Below, piece after piece: positions 48,461 through 58,733 of a DNA stretch of 64,000 nucleotides. Position 1 is the stretch's first letter. Each line of letters begins with the position of its first letter. A program made the translations under genes and the position numbers. The stretch comes from Cohnella ginsengisoli (GTDB taxonomy: Bacteria; Bacillota; Bacilli; Paenibacillales; Paenibacillaceae), in NCBI RefSeq assembly GCF_029525555.1, contig NZ_JAPDHZ010000003.1, positions 930,001-994,000 of the forward strand. Reading direction: 5' to 3'. The notes beneath the pieces were generated by a model, which saw nothing but the letters and a program-made list of their open reading frames with translations, was not told the DNA's origin and ran no database searches.

Positions 48461-49851
48461 TTATTCATACCAGTATTTCGGGAGGACTTCCTTTTCCTGC
48501 TCCAGCAATTCCTTGATGATCATGTCCGCGTCATGGATCGAATTCACGAGCGGATCGGTCATCATCGCTCTGCGCAGCTTGACGAAGCTCCGTTCGGCGA
48601 CCGCCTCCGCGGTAAGCTCGTGCGTGTCCAGCACGAGCTCCTGCATGCCACGTATGCCTCTCGGCATCTCGCCCACGTGCAGCGGCTTGATCCCGTCCAT
48701 GCTCACCTCGCTGAGCAGCTCCAGGAACGCGTCGTCGTTCATGTTCGACACCGCGCCGTTATTCAGCGTGTTGATAAAGAAGCGCCTGCCCAGGTTTCCG
48801 ACCATATTTTCGATGATATCCGTCGCATGATCGGGGCCGAACGACTGCATATAGCCCGAGATCGGCAGCGCGCCGGACAGGAAGCCGTCCACTTGCTTCC
48901 ACATCTCTTCATGGCGCTTGTACCGTTCGTCCGTCTCCCAGATCGACAGCGGCGGGATCGCGTCCTTCGTCTTCCCGAGCCCCTGCCAATACCGGACGTA
49001 TTCTTTGGTGTGCGCCGTGCAGGTCGGGATATAGCCGAATATATCGTAGAGCTGATAGGTAATCGAATCGTTAAAGAGCGCTTTGGCGCCCGTATCTCCG
49101 CCGTCGGTTTCGGTAGCGGCCGCTATTCTCATCGCCTCGGCAATCCGAGGCGCGACGTCCTTCCCCTCGTACTCCGCCTTGAGCAGCCAGGTAAAGTGAT
49201 TGACGCCGGCCACCCGGAAGTCGAACCGGCCATCGATCTCCGCGTTGAATTCGCTTGGATCCGAGATGATGCCGGCCCTGACGGCATAATTCGCTTTGAC
49301 ATGCGGCATATGATGGCCGTCGCACAGCGCGAACGACTTCAGCTGCGGCGCGTAGCGGCTCAGCGCGATCCCATGGACCGTAGACGGATTGATATAGTTG
49401 ATGACCCAGGCATCGGGGCACAGCTCTTCGATATCCTTTGCGCAGGCCAGGATGACCGGCAGCTCTCTCATGGCCCTGAAGATGCCTCCCGGTCCGATCG
49501 TATCGCCCGAGCACATGCGAATCCCGTATTTCAAGGAAACCTGACAGTCGATCCCCCCGATATTTGACCGTATCCTCCGCAAAGCTGAGCACGACAAAAT
49601 CGGCGTCCCTCAGCACTTCTCTCCGGTTCGTCGAGCCTTCCACCTTCAGCGGTACCCCATTCTCCTTGGCCACCGCCTTGGCCAGGCTCACCATTTTAGC
49701 CAGCCTTGCTTCGTCCGTGTCCACCAGGGCAAGCGTCCCGTTGTTCAAATAAGGGGGAGTGAACCATCTGCCAGATCGACTGGCGTCCGAAAAACAGGCT
49801 GCCCGCGCCGAGTACGGCGACCTTCGGTTGAAACGCGTTCGAGTCGTTCAC
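48461..49851 (-). CDS. Glycoside hydrolase family 4, LplD-like (alpha-galacturonidase type), two frameshifts
   Basis: About 462 residues. Starts at the GTG at 49851 (AGGAGG 7 bases ahead). The NAD-binding loop VAVLGAGSLFFGR is followed by ALVDTDEARL, the NYINPS substrate motif, CDGHHMPHV and GVNHFTW (metal and catalytic residues of family 4, which uses NAD and a divalent metal). The best-known relative in this context is B. subtilis LplD. Two insertions break it: five G at 49753-49757 (four gives HSPYLNNGTLA) and six C at 49553-49558 (five gives KYRGIDCQVSLKYG). It is divergent from an AraC gene, its likely regulator. The specific sugar is inferred from the pectin context. Confidence 0.87.
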
Positions 49852-49968
49852 GATCGAACCTCCTAGTGGGTGATAGCCTCATTATAGGAGAATGGCCGGA
49901 AACCGGAATATGCGATGGTTTTGCATTCATGTCAAAAAAGTATGATTTTCAGCAACCTGCCAATTCAA

Positions 49969-49977
49969 TGATATAAT
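49969..49977 (+). promoter_or_regulatory. Extended -10 promoter element of the AraC gene
   Basis: TGATATAAT, an extended -10, about 42 bases before the ATG at 50019. No strong -35 is seen, as expected for this promoter type. Confidence 0.5.
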
Positions 49978-50018
49978 CGTCCAAAACGCATGATGTCTAT
50001 GGGTGGAGGAAAACGATC

Positions 50019-50859
50019 GTGCCGGACATGGAGATTTTTAACGAACTCTCGGAGTTTATCGCGCTTCGCCTGAAGTCGTGCTGGGCGATCGCTCCCGGCG
50101 GGGATTGGATCGAGCATAAGGCGCATGCCGACTACGATCTATGGCTCATTCAATCCGGAACCGTGAAGCTTCGCATCGCCGGCACCGAGCATACCGCCCG
50201 ACCGGGAGACGTGGTCTTTTTTTTACCCTCGGATTCCTTATATCGCTTCTTGCGGCGAGGAAGGCTGCCGGTTTATTTACGTCCACTTCGATTACGGCAT
50301 CGGCGAGCAGCAGCGGATTTTGAGCGATTTTCAGCTCTCGGGGATCATCGGCGCGGATTTAATTCGGGAGAATGCCGATCTGTTCGTCAAGGCCTTCGAG
50401 CAATCGGAGCAGCGAAGCGGCAAGCCAGGGAACCGGCTGTATTTGAAGGCTTGCCTGATGGCCGTCATCGCCAAGATCATCGAGCTCCATGGACAAGGCC
50501 AGTACAGCGGCGCCTTTCTGAGCGGGACTTTGCCGAGGAGATCCGGCCGAGACCTGGACGTCTTGCAGCCGATATTCCGGTACATTGACGCTCATCTCCA
50601 CGAATCGATTAAAATGAGCGAGCTGGCGCCGCTAGCCGGCATATCCGAGAAGTACTTCATTTCCTACTTTAAAAAAGCCGTCGGCATCACGCCGGGACAA
50701 TATATGTATCAGATTAAAATGAACCGGGCGCGCGATTATTTGTATCAAAAGAAATACACGGTCCAACAAATCGCCGGCTTCCTCGGTTACCCCGATCCGT
50801 TTACCTTTTCGAAGGCGTTCAAGAAGTACTATAACGTGCCTCCGTCGAAATTCGATTAA
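50019..50859 (+). CDS. AraC-family transcriptional regulator (frameshifted)
   Basis: About 279 residues. The 5' part, MPDMEIFNELSEFIALRLKS, is a cupin-like sensor with WIEHKAHADYDLWLIQSG and ARPGDVVFF. The 3' part continues CGEEGCRFIYVHFDYGIGEQ and ends with the AraC DNA-binding domain (LAPLAGISEKYFISYFKKAV and IAGFLGYPDPFTFSKAFKKYY). Seven instead of eight T at 50217-50224 gives the continuous VVFFYPRIPYIASCGEEG, a normal pattern for the family. It is divergent from the GH4 gene and probably activates it in response to a pectic sugar. Confidence 0.87.
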
Positions 50860-51206
50860 CGGCGGCCTCCTCTTGGATTCGACAAACTCCGGCAAAATCC
50901 TTGTCTTTGCGACTGCGGCCAGATAGCTTCGATAGCCAACCTCTATCCATTAGGACTTATGTAACAATTTACATAGGTAAATAAGATTATTATTCCAAAA
51001 AATTAAACAAACCTTTAGAAAAACTATTACTTTCGGCTGTCTAAAGTACGATAACTGTGGGGTGGAAATTTTGGACAAGGAGGGAGTTTTATTCACGAGA
51101 ACCAATTTTTGAAGGGCTTTCATGACCAAAGACGCAGGTCTCAAAGTCGGTAAGCGATAAGCCAAAACGGTCTAGACTGCAAATTATACAACAGGAGCGG
51201 AGATTA
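50860..51206. other. AT-richer leader region upstream of the chemoreceptor gene
   Basis: No gene seen in 347 bases. It is more AT-rich than its surroundings and holds the inverted repeat TATGTAA / TTACATA at 50958-50975. It probably contains the promoter and a long 5' leader for the chemoreceptor gene; I could not fit a known riboswitch to it. Confidence 0.5.
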
Positions 51207-52958
51207 GTGAAGAAGTTGCTTAGAATGTCTTTTTTCTCCAAAAATTTAATTTTATCTTTCATTAACATCATCCTGATCGGGGCGGCGCTGATCACCTCCG
51301 CGTACATCGTCGAAAAGAACATTCTGATCGACCAGCTGCGCGGTCAGATCAAAGTCGTCACCGAAAACTGGGCCAAGGGCATCGAACCGGAAAAGATCCG
51401 TCAGGCGATGGCCGAGAAAAGCTATAAGGACCCCGTTCAAACGGAGCTCACGGCTTACCTCGACCAGGTCAACAAAAATAACCCCAACATCGCCCAAGCC
51501 TATGTCTTCGGCACGGAGCTGACGAACGGCAATCAAACGTCGATCGCGGCGATGCCGACCAGCCTCGTGACCGCGTTCGAGGAAGCGAAGCTGAACGTCG
51601 GCGATATGTACGAGCAGCCGAAAATCGTCGCCGATGCGCTCGCCAACATGCTGCATACCGGGAAGCCAACCTTCACCAGCATCTACTCTGACGATTTCGG
51701 CACCTGGACGACGATCGCCTACCCGATCAAAGACGCCGACGGAAGCACGTTCGCTTATTTCGCGGTCGACGTGGATGCCAGCGCGGTATCCAAGGGCCTC
51801 AGCAAGCTGCTGACTTACGGCATTACGATCCTGCTCATCCTGCTGGCCGTCATTCTGTTGATCCAGTTTATCGTCGCCCGCCGCATGATGAAGCCGATCA
51901 AGGAACTGATCCGGGGCATCGAGCAGGTGAGCCAGGGCAATCTGGACGTGAAGCTGAAGACAGGCAACAGCGATCTCGGCATGCTGAACGACAAGTTCAA
52001 CGGCATGGTCGCCCGCATCAACGACACGATCGCGAAGGTTCAGCAAACGTCGCACGCGTTGACGTCCTCCGCGAGATCGCTACGTGAAGTTTCCGAGAAG
52101 AACGATGCCAGCATGGAAACGATGACGGCCAGCATGCGCGAAATCACCGTGAGCGTCGTGACCCAGGAGCAGGCTGCCGGCGACGGGGCGAAGGCGATGG
52201 CCGAGATGGCCAACGTCATTCAGAACATCGCGGCCAACGCTTCCAAAGTTGCGGACGAGGCGACGGAGATGGAAAAGCTGTCGCTCGAGGGCAATCAGGT
52301 CGTGAGGCAAGTGTCGGACCAGATGGAGCAAATCGAGGACTTCGTGTCTCGCACTACGAATGCGGTCCAGCTGCTGGAGGGCCGCTCCCAGGAGATCGAA
52401 AATATCGTCGCGATCATCACGGGCATCTCGACCCAGACCAACCTGCTCGCGCTGAACGCGGCGATCGAAGCCGCGCGAGTCGGCGAGTACGGCGCAGGCT
52501 TCGCCGTCGTGGCGCACGAAGTCCGCAAGCTTGCGGAGATGTCGGCGCAGTCCGCCAACCAGATCACCGAGCTGATCAAGGAAATTCAAACCGAGATCGG
52601 CGTAGCCGCCGCCGCCATGGAGCAAGGAACGAACGAGGTCCGGATCGGCAAGGAGGTCGCCTCGGACGCCGAGCGGATGTTCGCGGGCATCCTGAACGCC
52701 ACGAACAACGTCACGCTTCAAATTCAAGAGGTGTCCAGCTCGACCGAGCAGATGTCGGCCGGCACCGAAGAGCTGACCGCCACCTCGGCTGAGCTGTCCG
52801 CATCGGCGGGCAAGACCGCGGCGAGCAGCGCCAAGATCAACGATTCGATCGCGGACCAGAAGGAATCGATGCGCGCCATCGTCGAATCGTCGACGGGACT
52901 GGCGGCCATGTCCGCGGAACTGCAGCAGTTGGTCGAACGCTTCAAGGTACAACGATAG
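51207..52958 (+). CDS. Methyl-accepting chemotaxis protein
   Basis: A 583-residue chemoreceptor. First helix [20 protein letters not shown], an extracellular sensor of about 170 residues, second helix [24 protein letters not shown] ([20 protein letters not shown]), then a long coiled-coil signalling domain whose tip is [20 protein letters not shown] and [18 protein letters not shown], where CheA and CheW bind. The GTG start at 51207 has GGAG 4 to 5 bases ahead; an ATG 18 bases later is the alternative. It is monocistronic, with no che genes nearby. The ligand is unknown. Confidence 0.93.
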   Translation: MKKLLRMSFFSKNLILSFINIILIGAALITSAYIVEKNILIDQLRGQIKVVTENWAKGIEPEKIRQAMAEKSYKDPVQTELTAYLDQVNKNNPNIAQAYVFGTELTNGNQTSIAAMPTSLVTAFEEAKLNVGDMYEQPKIVADALANMLHTGKPTFTSIYSDDFGTWTTIAYPIKDADGSTFAYFAVDVDASAVSKGLSKLLTYGITILLILLAVILLIQFIVARRMMKPIKELIRGIEQVSQGNLDVKLKTGNSDLGMLNDKFNGMVARINDTIAKVQQTSHALTSSARSLREVSEKNDASMETMTASMREITVSVVTQEQAAGDGAKAMAEMANVIQNIAANASKVADEATEMEKLSLEGNQVVRQVSDQMEQIEDFVSRTTNAVQLLEGRSQEIENIVAIITGISTQTNLLALNAAIEAARVGEYGAGFAVVAHEVRKLAEMSAQSANQITELIKEIQTEIGVAAAAMEQGTNEVRIGKEVASDAERMFAGILNATNNVTLQIQEVSSSTEQMSAGTEELTATSAELSASAGKTAASSAKINDSIADQKESMRAIVESSTGLAAMSAELQQLVERFKVQR

Positions 52959-53075
52959 TTCAACGAATCAGCTGCTTATAACAACATCATACGCACTCTC
53001 CCGGATCCAACCGAGACGCACGCTATTCTCTGGGATGGGGTGCGTCTCCATTCTAGCCATGGAGGCAATAAAAAC

Positions 53076-56000
53076 ATGTCTTTCAATCGTACCGCTGCCG
53101 AGCTGAACCCCACGCGCGGACCGCAACAGCCGGTTCTTTTGCTGCCGACGGACTATCCCCGTCATCGCCGGACTTACGCCTACGATACGATCGAATATGC
53201 GTTAAGCCAGTCACTAACCCGGACGCTCCGGGAATCGAGAAAGGAGGGAAATCACGATATCGCCTTGCTGGCCGCCGTCTACTTCGCCTGGATCTGCCGC
53301 CTGTCGGGCGAACGAGAGATGGCGGCCGGCATCGCGGCGGCAGCCGGAGACGCGCCCGTGTTCGTCGACGCCGCCTCGGCCAAGACGTTCGGCGACTTGC
53401 GCGATGCCGTTCACCGCGGCTTGATCGCGCCGGAGCCGCCGTTCGACGGCGTCTGCGAGACCCGCTTCTCCGTCGGCTTCCCCCTTCGCGCGGAGCATGA
53501 GCAGCTGAATTGGCAGCTGCGCGAGCGCGACGGCGGCTGGGCCGTCATCGTCGAGTACGATACCTCTCTCTTCCGCGAAGCGACGATCCGCCGCTACGTC
53601 CGTTATTATGCCGCCCTGCTGGAGGCCGCGCTGGCCGATCCGTCCGCGAGCTTCGCGGGCGTCGATCTGCTGACGGAAGAGGATGCCGCGGTCTACGCGG
53701 CGCTGAACGCGACGGAAGCCGCGTACGATCGCCATGCGACGATTCACGGCATGATCGAGCGGGCGGCCGCGCGGTATCCGGACAAGACCGCAGTCTCCTC
53801 CGCCGAAGGAAAATGGACGTACCGGCAATTGAACGAAGAGGCGAACCGGACGGCCCTCATGCTGCTGGACCGCGGCCTGCGCAAAGGCGAATTCGTCACG
53901 ATTCTGATGGAGCGCAGCGCGGAGCTGATCGCCAGCCTGATCGGCATCCTGAAGGCCGGCGGCGTGTACGTTCCCGTCGATCCCGAGCATCCCGAGGAGC
54001 GGAATCGTTATATCGTAGAGGATACGGGATCGGCGTTCGTCCTGACGAAAGGCAAGTATATGCAGGCCGCGGAACGGTTGTGCGACGGCATCGCGACGGT
54101 CAAGGCGATCGTCGACGTCGAAGCGGGATTTCCGGCATACGAGGGCGCGAATAATCCCGACGGCGGAGCCGGTCCGGACGATCTCGCTTATGTCATCTAT
54201 ACGTCCGGCTCGACGGGCAGGCCAAAAGGCGCGCTCATCGCCCACGAGGGCGTCGTCAATCTGGGAGAATCCGTCCGCAGGGACTGCCGGATCGGGCCGG
54301 ACGACGTGCTGACTCAATTCGCCACGTACAGCTTCGACGCCTCCGTATGGGATACGATCGGCGCGTTGTTCTACGGCGCCGAGCTGTACCTGCTGTCCCC
54401 CGCCGAGCGGATGTCGGTCGAAGCGTTCGCCTCGGCGGTCGAGCGGACGGGAACGACGATCATCGCGATTTTGCCGACCGTATTCTTCAACCAGCTGTCG
54501 GCCTATCTGTCCGATGAGGGTTATCGCAAGCTGTCCCGCGTCCATCTGATCACGGTAGCCGGCGAAGCGCTGTACGGCGAGCAAGTGCGCGCCTTCCAAC
54601 GCAAATTCAAGGACGCCATCGCGATCGTGAACGTGTACGGGCCGACCGAGTGCACGGTGTGCACGACGACCCATACGATTCGCGACTATGTTCCGGACGA
54701 CCTGGCGAACGTGCCGATCGGACGGCCGATCGGCAACTACAAGGTCTACATCGTCAACGAGGAGAACCGGCTGTGCCCGGTCAACGTTCACGGAGAGGTT
54801 CTCATCTCTACGGTGGGGCTGGCCAAAGGTTACTTGAACCAGCCCGAGAAGACCAAGGACGCGTTCGTCCCGAACCCGTTCGAGCCGGGCAGTCTGATCT
54901 ACAAGTCCGGGGACTTCGCGAAGCTGCTGCCGGACGGCACGATCGAGTACGTCGGCCGCAGGGACTCCCAGATCAAGATTCGCGGGCACCGGATCGAGAT
55001 CGGCGAGATCGAAGACGCTTTTGCCAAGATACCGAACGTACAGAACATCGCCGTCGTGCCGAAGAAGGAAAAGGACGGCCAGAACATGCTCGTCGGCTAC
55101 TTCACGTCCAAGGACGGTGAGCGGGTATCCGCCGCCGAGATCAAGCGGCTGCTGAGCGCGAAGCTCCCTTCCTACTTCGTGCCGAAGCTGATCGTTCAGC
55201 TGGCGGACATGCCGATCTCCCCTACGGGCAAGATCGACCGCAAGCAGCTCGCAGGCTACGAGCTGCAGGAGGAACGGGAGTACGGCGACGAGAGCTACGC
55301 GCCGCCGGCCAACGAGACCCAAGCGGCCATCGCGGCAGCCTGGCAGGAATCGCTCGACCTCGGCAAGGTCGGCATTCATGACGATTTCTTCGAGATCGGC
55401 GGCGATTCCCTGGCGATTATTCACGTGCTCGTCCTGCTCAAGCCGCGGTTCCCGGATATCGGCATCAACGACTTCTTCGAATGCAGGACGATCGAGAAGC
55501 TGGCCGAACGCGCAGAACGGCTCAGCGGCAAAGCCGACGGTTCCCGCAAGGCCTATGTCGGCGGCGAAGTCATCCCGTTGGACGAGCATCCCGCCTTGCT
55601 GGGGCAGGCGTCCGCGGAGTCGCGGCACGACCGTCCGTCCGCCGTGCTGTTGACCGGCGCGACCGGCTATCTCGGCGCTTATCTGCTCTACGAGCTGCTC
55701 GTCCAGAGCGAGGCCAAGATCATCTGCCTCGCGCGCCCGAGCGGATCGGACTCGGCGCAGTTCAGAATTCAGAAGACGCTGGTGCATTACTTCGGCGCTT
55801 CGTCGCTCGATCTGCTGGACGGCCGCGTCTATGTCGTGGATGGGGATCTGTCGCAGCCCGGACTGGGGCTGTCGCCGGCGGACGCGCGGTTCGTCGGCGC
55901 GAACGCGGACGCGATCCTGCACAGCGCCGCGGACGTGCGGCATTTCGGGGACGCGGATCAGTTCGACAAATCGAACGTCCTCGCGACCCGACATCTGATC

Positions 56001-56777
56001 GAGCTCGCCGAAGGATCGGACCGCGGCGTGAGGTTTCACCACATCTCGACGCTCGGCATTCCGGAAGATCTGGCGCTGGGCGGGCAGTGGGAAGAACAGC
56101 TCTCGCGCGACGCGTTCGATCCGGACCTGAAGGTCGACAATCTGTACACGCAAAGCAAGCTCGAAGCGGAAAAGCTGCTCATGGCTGCCGCGGACCGCGG
56201 TCTGGCCGTCAACATCTACCGGGCGGGCAACCTGTCGTGCCATGCGGAGAGCGGGAAGTTCCAGCAGAACATCGACAACAACGCGTTCTACCGGATGATC
56301 AAGGCGATGCTGCTGCTCGGCAAAGCGCCGAAAGCGAATTGGGACGTAGACTTCACCCCGATCGATTATGCGGGCAAGTCGATCGTGCATCTGGCGCTGC
56401 GGCCGGACACCGCCGGACGGCTGTTCCACATCTGCAATCCGGAGCCGGTCCGCTACGAGCGGATGATCGGGATGCTAGGCGCGCTCGGCTACCCGGTCGA
56501 GACGCTCGACTTTGCGGAATATACGAATTGGCTATTCGATTCGGCGGTGCCCAAGGATCCCGAAGCGGTGAAGCTGGCGATCGCCCAGCTCGAGGGCGAC
56601 GGGGCGAAGGATTCCGACTACCGTTACGGCTGCCCGGCTACGTCCTCATTCCTTGAGGCGACGGACATCCGCTGCGCGCCGGCGGACGAGCGCTATCTTC
56701 GCCAAATGATCGATCATGCCGTATCAATCGGTTATTTTCCGGAGCCGAAGCGGCTGCTGCAGGCGGAGCGGCGCTAA
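53076..56777 (+). CDS. Single-module nonribosomal peptide synthetase, A-T-R (thioester reductase)
   Basis: A 1233-residue enzyme that would activate one amino acid and release it reductively. Residues 1-210 resemble the C-terminal half of a condensation domain, with no HHxxxDG motif. The adenylation domain (about 225-740) shows YVIYTSGSTGRPKG (A3), TFSFDASVW-type A4 (YSFDASVWDTIG), VYGPTECTVC (A5), KSGDFAKLLPDG (A7), KIRGHRIEIGEIE (A8) and the A10 lysine (SPTGKIDRKQL). The thiolation serine is in FFEIGGDSLAII. The reductase (from about 855) has LLTGATGYLGAYLLYELL and the catalytic YTQSKLEAEK. The A4 aspartate predicts an alpha-amino acid; pocket residues look hydrophobic. GGAGG lies 10 bases ahead of the ATG. 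No tailoring genes are adjacent. Confidence 0.92.
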   Translation: MSFNRTAAELNPTRGPQQPVLLLPTDYPRHRRTYAYDTIEYALSQSLTRTLRESRKEGNHDIALLAAVYFAWICRLSGEREMAAGIAAAAGDAPVFVDAASAKTFGDLRDAVHRGLIAPEPPFDGVCETRFSVGFPLRAEHEQLNWQLRERDGGWAVIVEYDTSLFREATIRRYVRYYAALLEAALADPSASFAGVDLLTEEDAAVYAALNATEAAYDRHATIHGMIERAAARYPDKTAVSSAEGKWTYRQLNEEANRTALMLLDRGLRKGEFVTILMERSAELIASLIGILKAGGVYVPVDPEHPEERNRYIVEDTGSAFVLTKGKYMQAAERLCDGIATVKAIVDVEAGFPAYEGANNPDGGAGPDDLAYVIYTSGSTGRPKGALIAHEGVVNLGESVRRDCRIGPDDVLTQFATYSFDASVWDTIGALFYGAELYLLSPAERMSVEAFASAVERTGTTIIAILPTVFFNQLSAYLSDEGYRKLSRVHLITVAGEALYGEQVRAFQRKFKDAIAIVNVYGPTECTVCTTTHTIRDYVPDDLANVPIGRPIGNYKVYIVNEENRLCPVNVHGEVLISTVGLAKGYLNQPEKTKDAFVPNPFEPGSLIYKSGDFAKLLPDGTIEYVGRRDSQIKIRGHRIEIGEIEDAFAKIPNVQNIAVVPKKEKDGQNMLVGYFTSKDGERVSAAEIKRLLSAKLPSYFVPKLIVQLADMPISPTGKIDRKQLAGYELQEEREYGDESYAPPANETQAAIAAAWQESLDLGKVGIHDDFFEIGGDSLAIIHVLVLLKPRFPDIGINDFFECRTIEKLAERAERLSGKADGSRKAYVGGEVIPLDEHPALLGQASAESRHDRPSAVLLTGATGYLGAYLLYELLVQSEAKIICLARPSGSDSAQFRIQKTLVHYFGASSLDLLDGRVYVVDGDLSQPGLGLSPADARFVGANADAILHSAADVRHFGDADQFDKSNVLATRHLIELAEGSDRGVRFHHISTLGIPEDLALGGQWEEQLSRDAFDPDLKVDNLYTQSKLEAEKLLMAAADRGLAVNIYRAGNLSCHAESGKFQQNIDNNAFYRMIKAMLLLGKAPKANWDVDFTPIDYAGKSIVHLALRPDTAGRLFHICNPEPVRYERMIGMLGALGYPVETLDFAEYTNWLFDSAVPKDPEAVKLAIAQLEGDGAKDSDYRYGCPATSSFLEATDIRCAPADERYLRQMIDHAVSIGYFPEPKRLLQAERR

Positions 56778-56815
56778 GGAACACGTCCTAAAACATAGAC
56801 GATGCCAGGCAAAAA

Positions 56816-56858
56816 CAGGGGCTTCCCTTCAGGTCATTCAGACCCGGGGAAGCCCCTG
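56816..56858. terminator. Terminator between the NRPS and permease genes
   Basis: A perfect 12-base stem (CAGGGGCTTCCC and its complement) with A-rich and T-rich flanks on the two sides, suited to ending both convergent transcripts. Confidence 0.8.
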
Positions 56859-56923
56859 AACTATTTTGCATGACCTCGCGAATCGCCTCCAGGCTCCTCG
56901 ACCGCATGGATTGTCGATTTGGA

Positions 56924-57760
56924 TTACCCTTTGACCGCCCCTGCCGTCATCCCTTGGTAGAAATACTTCTGCGTCAGCAGGAAGAACAGGGCCGGCGGAA
57001 GGATGGCGATGGCGAGCATCGCGTAGATCGCCCCGAAATCGGAGGCGTGGGAGCTCGAAAACGTGTAAACGGCAAGCGGTATCGTTCGTTTGGATTCAGA
57101 CGTGATGAACAAGAGCGACAGCAGAAATTCGTTCCATACGTTCACGGAGGTGATGACGATAAAGGTAACCGACACCGGCTTCAGCAGCGGCATGACGACG
57201 AGCGAGAGACGCTTGGCATAACCGGCGCCGTCGATGACGGACGCTTCGTCGATCTCTCTCGGTATCGTCTTGACGAAGCCCGTATACAGCAGAATGCCCA
57301 TAGGCAGCGCCTGGGCCGCGTTGACGAGAATAAGGCCCAGCCTCGAATTCGTGAGGTGCAGCCCCCTCAGGAGCGAATACAGCGATACCAGGTTGGCGCC
57401 GACGGGAATCATCATCGCGCTTAAGAAGAGCAGGTACAAGAACGCGAAGAGCCGTTCCCTTCTCCTTCCGATCGCATACCCCGCGACGGAAGACAAGACG
57501 ACCGCCAGGAGCATCGCGGCGAACGTAATCGACACGGAATTCATAAGGCCGTACATGGCGGCGGAGCTCTTGAACACCGTGCGGTAGTTGTCCAGGTTGA
57601 AGCCCGAGGGCAGGGAGATGACCCGATTGATCTCTTCGTTCGTTTTGAAGCTGGACAGAAACACTTGCAGCACCGGGATGACGATGATGACGACCGTTGC
57701 CGTCAGAACGATATAGGCCAAACTGCGAACCGTTCGGCTCGTGCGATTGTTGAACGTCAT
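56924..57760 (-). CDS. Carbohydrate ABC transporter permease, MalG-like
   Basis: A 278-residue permease with six hydrophobic segments, the EAA loop (EIDEASVIDGAGYAKRL, then VVMPLLKPVS) and the ending YFYQGMTAGAVKG. It is the MalG-type partner of the next permease upstream, whose stop shares a base with this start (TAATG). With the binding protein encoded at 58734-60107 it forms a CUT1 sugar importer; the ATPase is not encoded here. Confidence 0.92.
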   Translation of the reverse strand: MTFNNRTSRTVRSLAYIVLTATVVIIVIPVLQVFLSSFKTNEEINRVISLPSGFNLDNYRTVFKSSAAMYGLMNSVSITFAAMLLAVVLSSVAGYAIGRRRERLFAFLYLLFLSAMMIPVGANLVSLYSLLRGLHLTNSRLGLILVNAAQALPMGILLYTGFVKTIPREIDEASVIDGAGYAKRLSLVVMPLLKPVSVTFIVITSVNVWNEFLLSLLFITSESKRTIPLAVYTFSSSHASDFGAIYAMLAIAILPPALFFLLTQKYFYQGMTAGAVKG

Positions 57761-58651
57761 TAGTACTCCGTCTCCCTCTTCCTCGTCATGCGCAGCTGCA
57801 GCAGCGTCACTCCGGCGATAAAGACGAAGAAGACGATGCCGATCGCGCTGGCGACGCCAAAGCGCTGATAGCCGAAGGCATTCTCGTAAATGGACATCAC
57901 GACGCTCTTCGAAGCGCCGACGGGTCCGCCCCCGGTCATCACGAACGGCAGCTCGAAAACCTTCAGGGCGCCGGTGATGCCCATGAAAAGCACGATGGTC
58001 ATAAACGGCATGAGGAGCGGCAGCGTAATCGTGCGGAATTTGCGAAAACCCGAGACTCCGTCGAGCGTGGCCGCCTCGTTGATCTCCTGCGGAATGCTGC
58101 TCAGCCCCGCCAGGAAGATGACCATGCCGATGCCCGTGTATTGCCAGAGGTTGATGAATACGAGCGAGTTTTTCACGATGCGCGGATCGCCGAGCCAATC
58201 GGCGACCAAACCCGGCAGCCCCGCCCGCTCAAGCGATTCGTTGATGATCCCCGTGTACTGCATGAATGCGTTCCACGTCAACCCGATGATAAGCGGACTG
58301 ATGACGGCCGGCAAATAAACGACGAATCGCGCAAGCGCCCGGCCTTTGAGCTTCATGTGAATAAGGACGGCCAGCGTCAGCTGGATGACCGTGCCGAGCG
58401 CGATGCTGAGCACGGCAAAATAAATCGTGTTGCCGAACGACAGCGCATTGTCCTTCTCGCGGAATACGGTCGCGAAATTGTCGAAGCCGACAAAGCGATA
58501 ATGGCTGCTGAACCCGTTCCAATCCGTGAAGGAATAAAAAAAAGGTCACGAACAACGGATAGTAGACAAACAAGAGAAACAGGCCGAGCGCCGGGAGGAT
58601 GCTCGTCAGGGCGTATACATACTCTTTTCGCTGCAATCTCGATTTCTTCAT
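57760..58651 (-). CDS. Carbohydrate ABC transporter permease, MalF-like (frameshifted)
   Basis: About 297 residues. From the ATG at 58651 (GGAG 6 bases ahead): MKKSRLQRKEYVYALTSILP and a first helix ending VTFF; then, in another frame, the rest including VLSIALGTVIQLTLAVLIHM, the EAA loop EINEAATLDGVSGFRKFR and the C-terminal LRMTRKRETEY. The break is the eight-A run 58536-58543; seven gives VTFFYSFTDWNGF, the standard MalF-like sequence. It precedes the MalG-like gene with a one-base overlap. Confidence 0.88.
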
Positions 58652-58733
58652 CGCGTTCTCCCCGGGAAGCGATAGGAGGGCAGGCGCGCCTCTCGGCGAC
58701 CGTTCTGCCCTCCTTTCCTCGCTTCGCTATGCT

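Noticed and set aside
51060..51206. A possible cyclic-di-GMP riboswitch upstream of the chemoreceptor (GACGCA followed by a purine-rich segment)
   Set aside because: I could not fit the conserved tetraloop, receptor and closing stems; the resemblance is only a few bases.
53214..56429. A 1071-codon open frame on the minus strand opposite the NRPS gene
   Set aside because: It has no ribosome binding site or family signature and is rich in Arg, Val, Asp and Gln, as expected for the complement of GC-rich coding DNA.
17845..58543. Programmed ribosomal frameshifting at the homopolymer runs
   Set aside because: The breaks occur at C, G, A and T runs in unrelated genes, without stimulatory structures, and mostly need the same correction; a shared sequencing or mutational cause is simpler.
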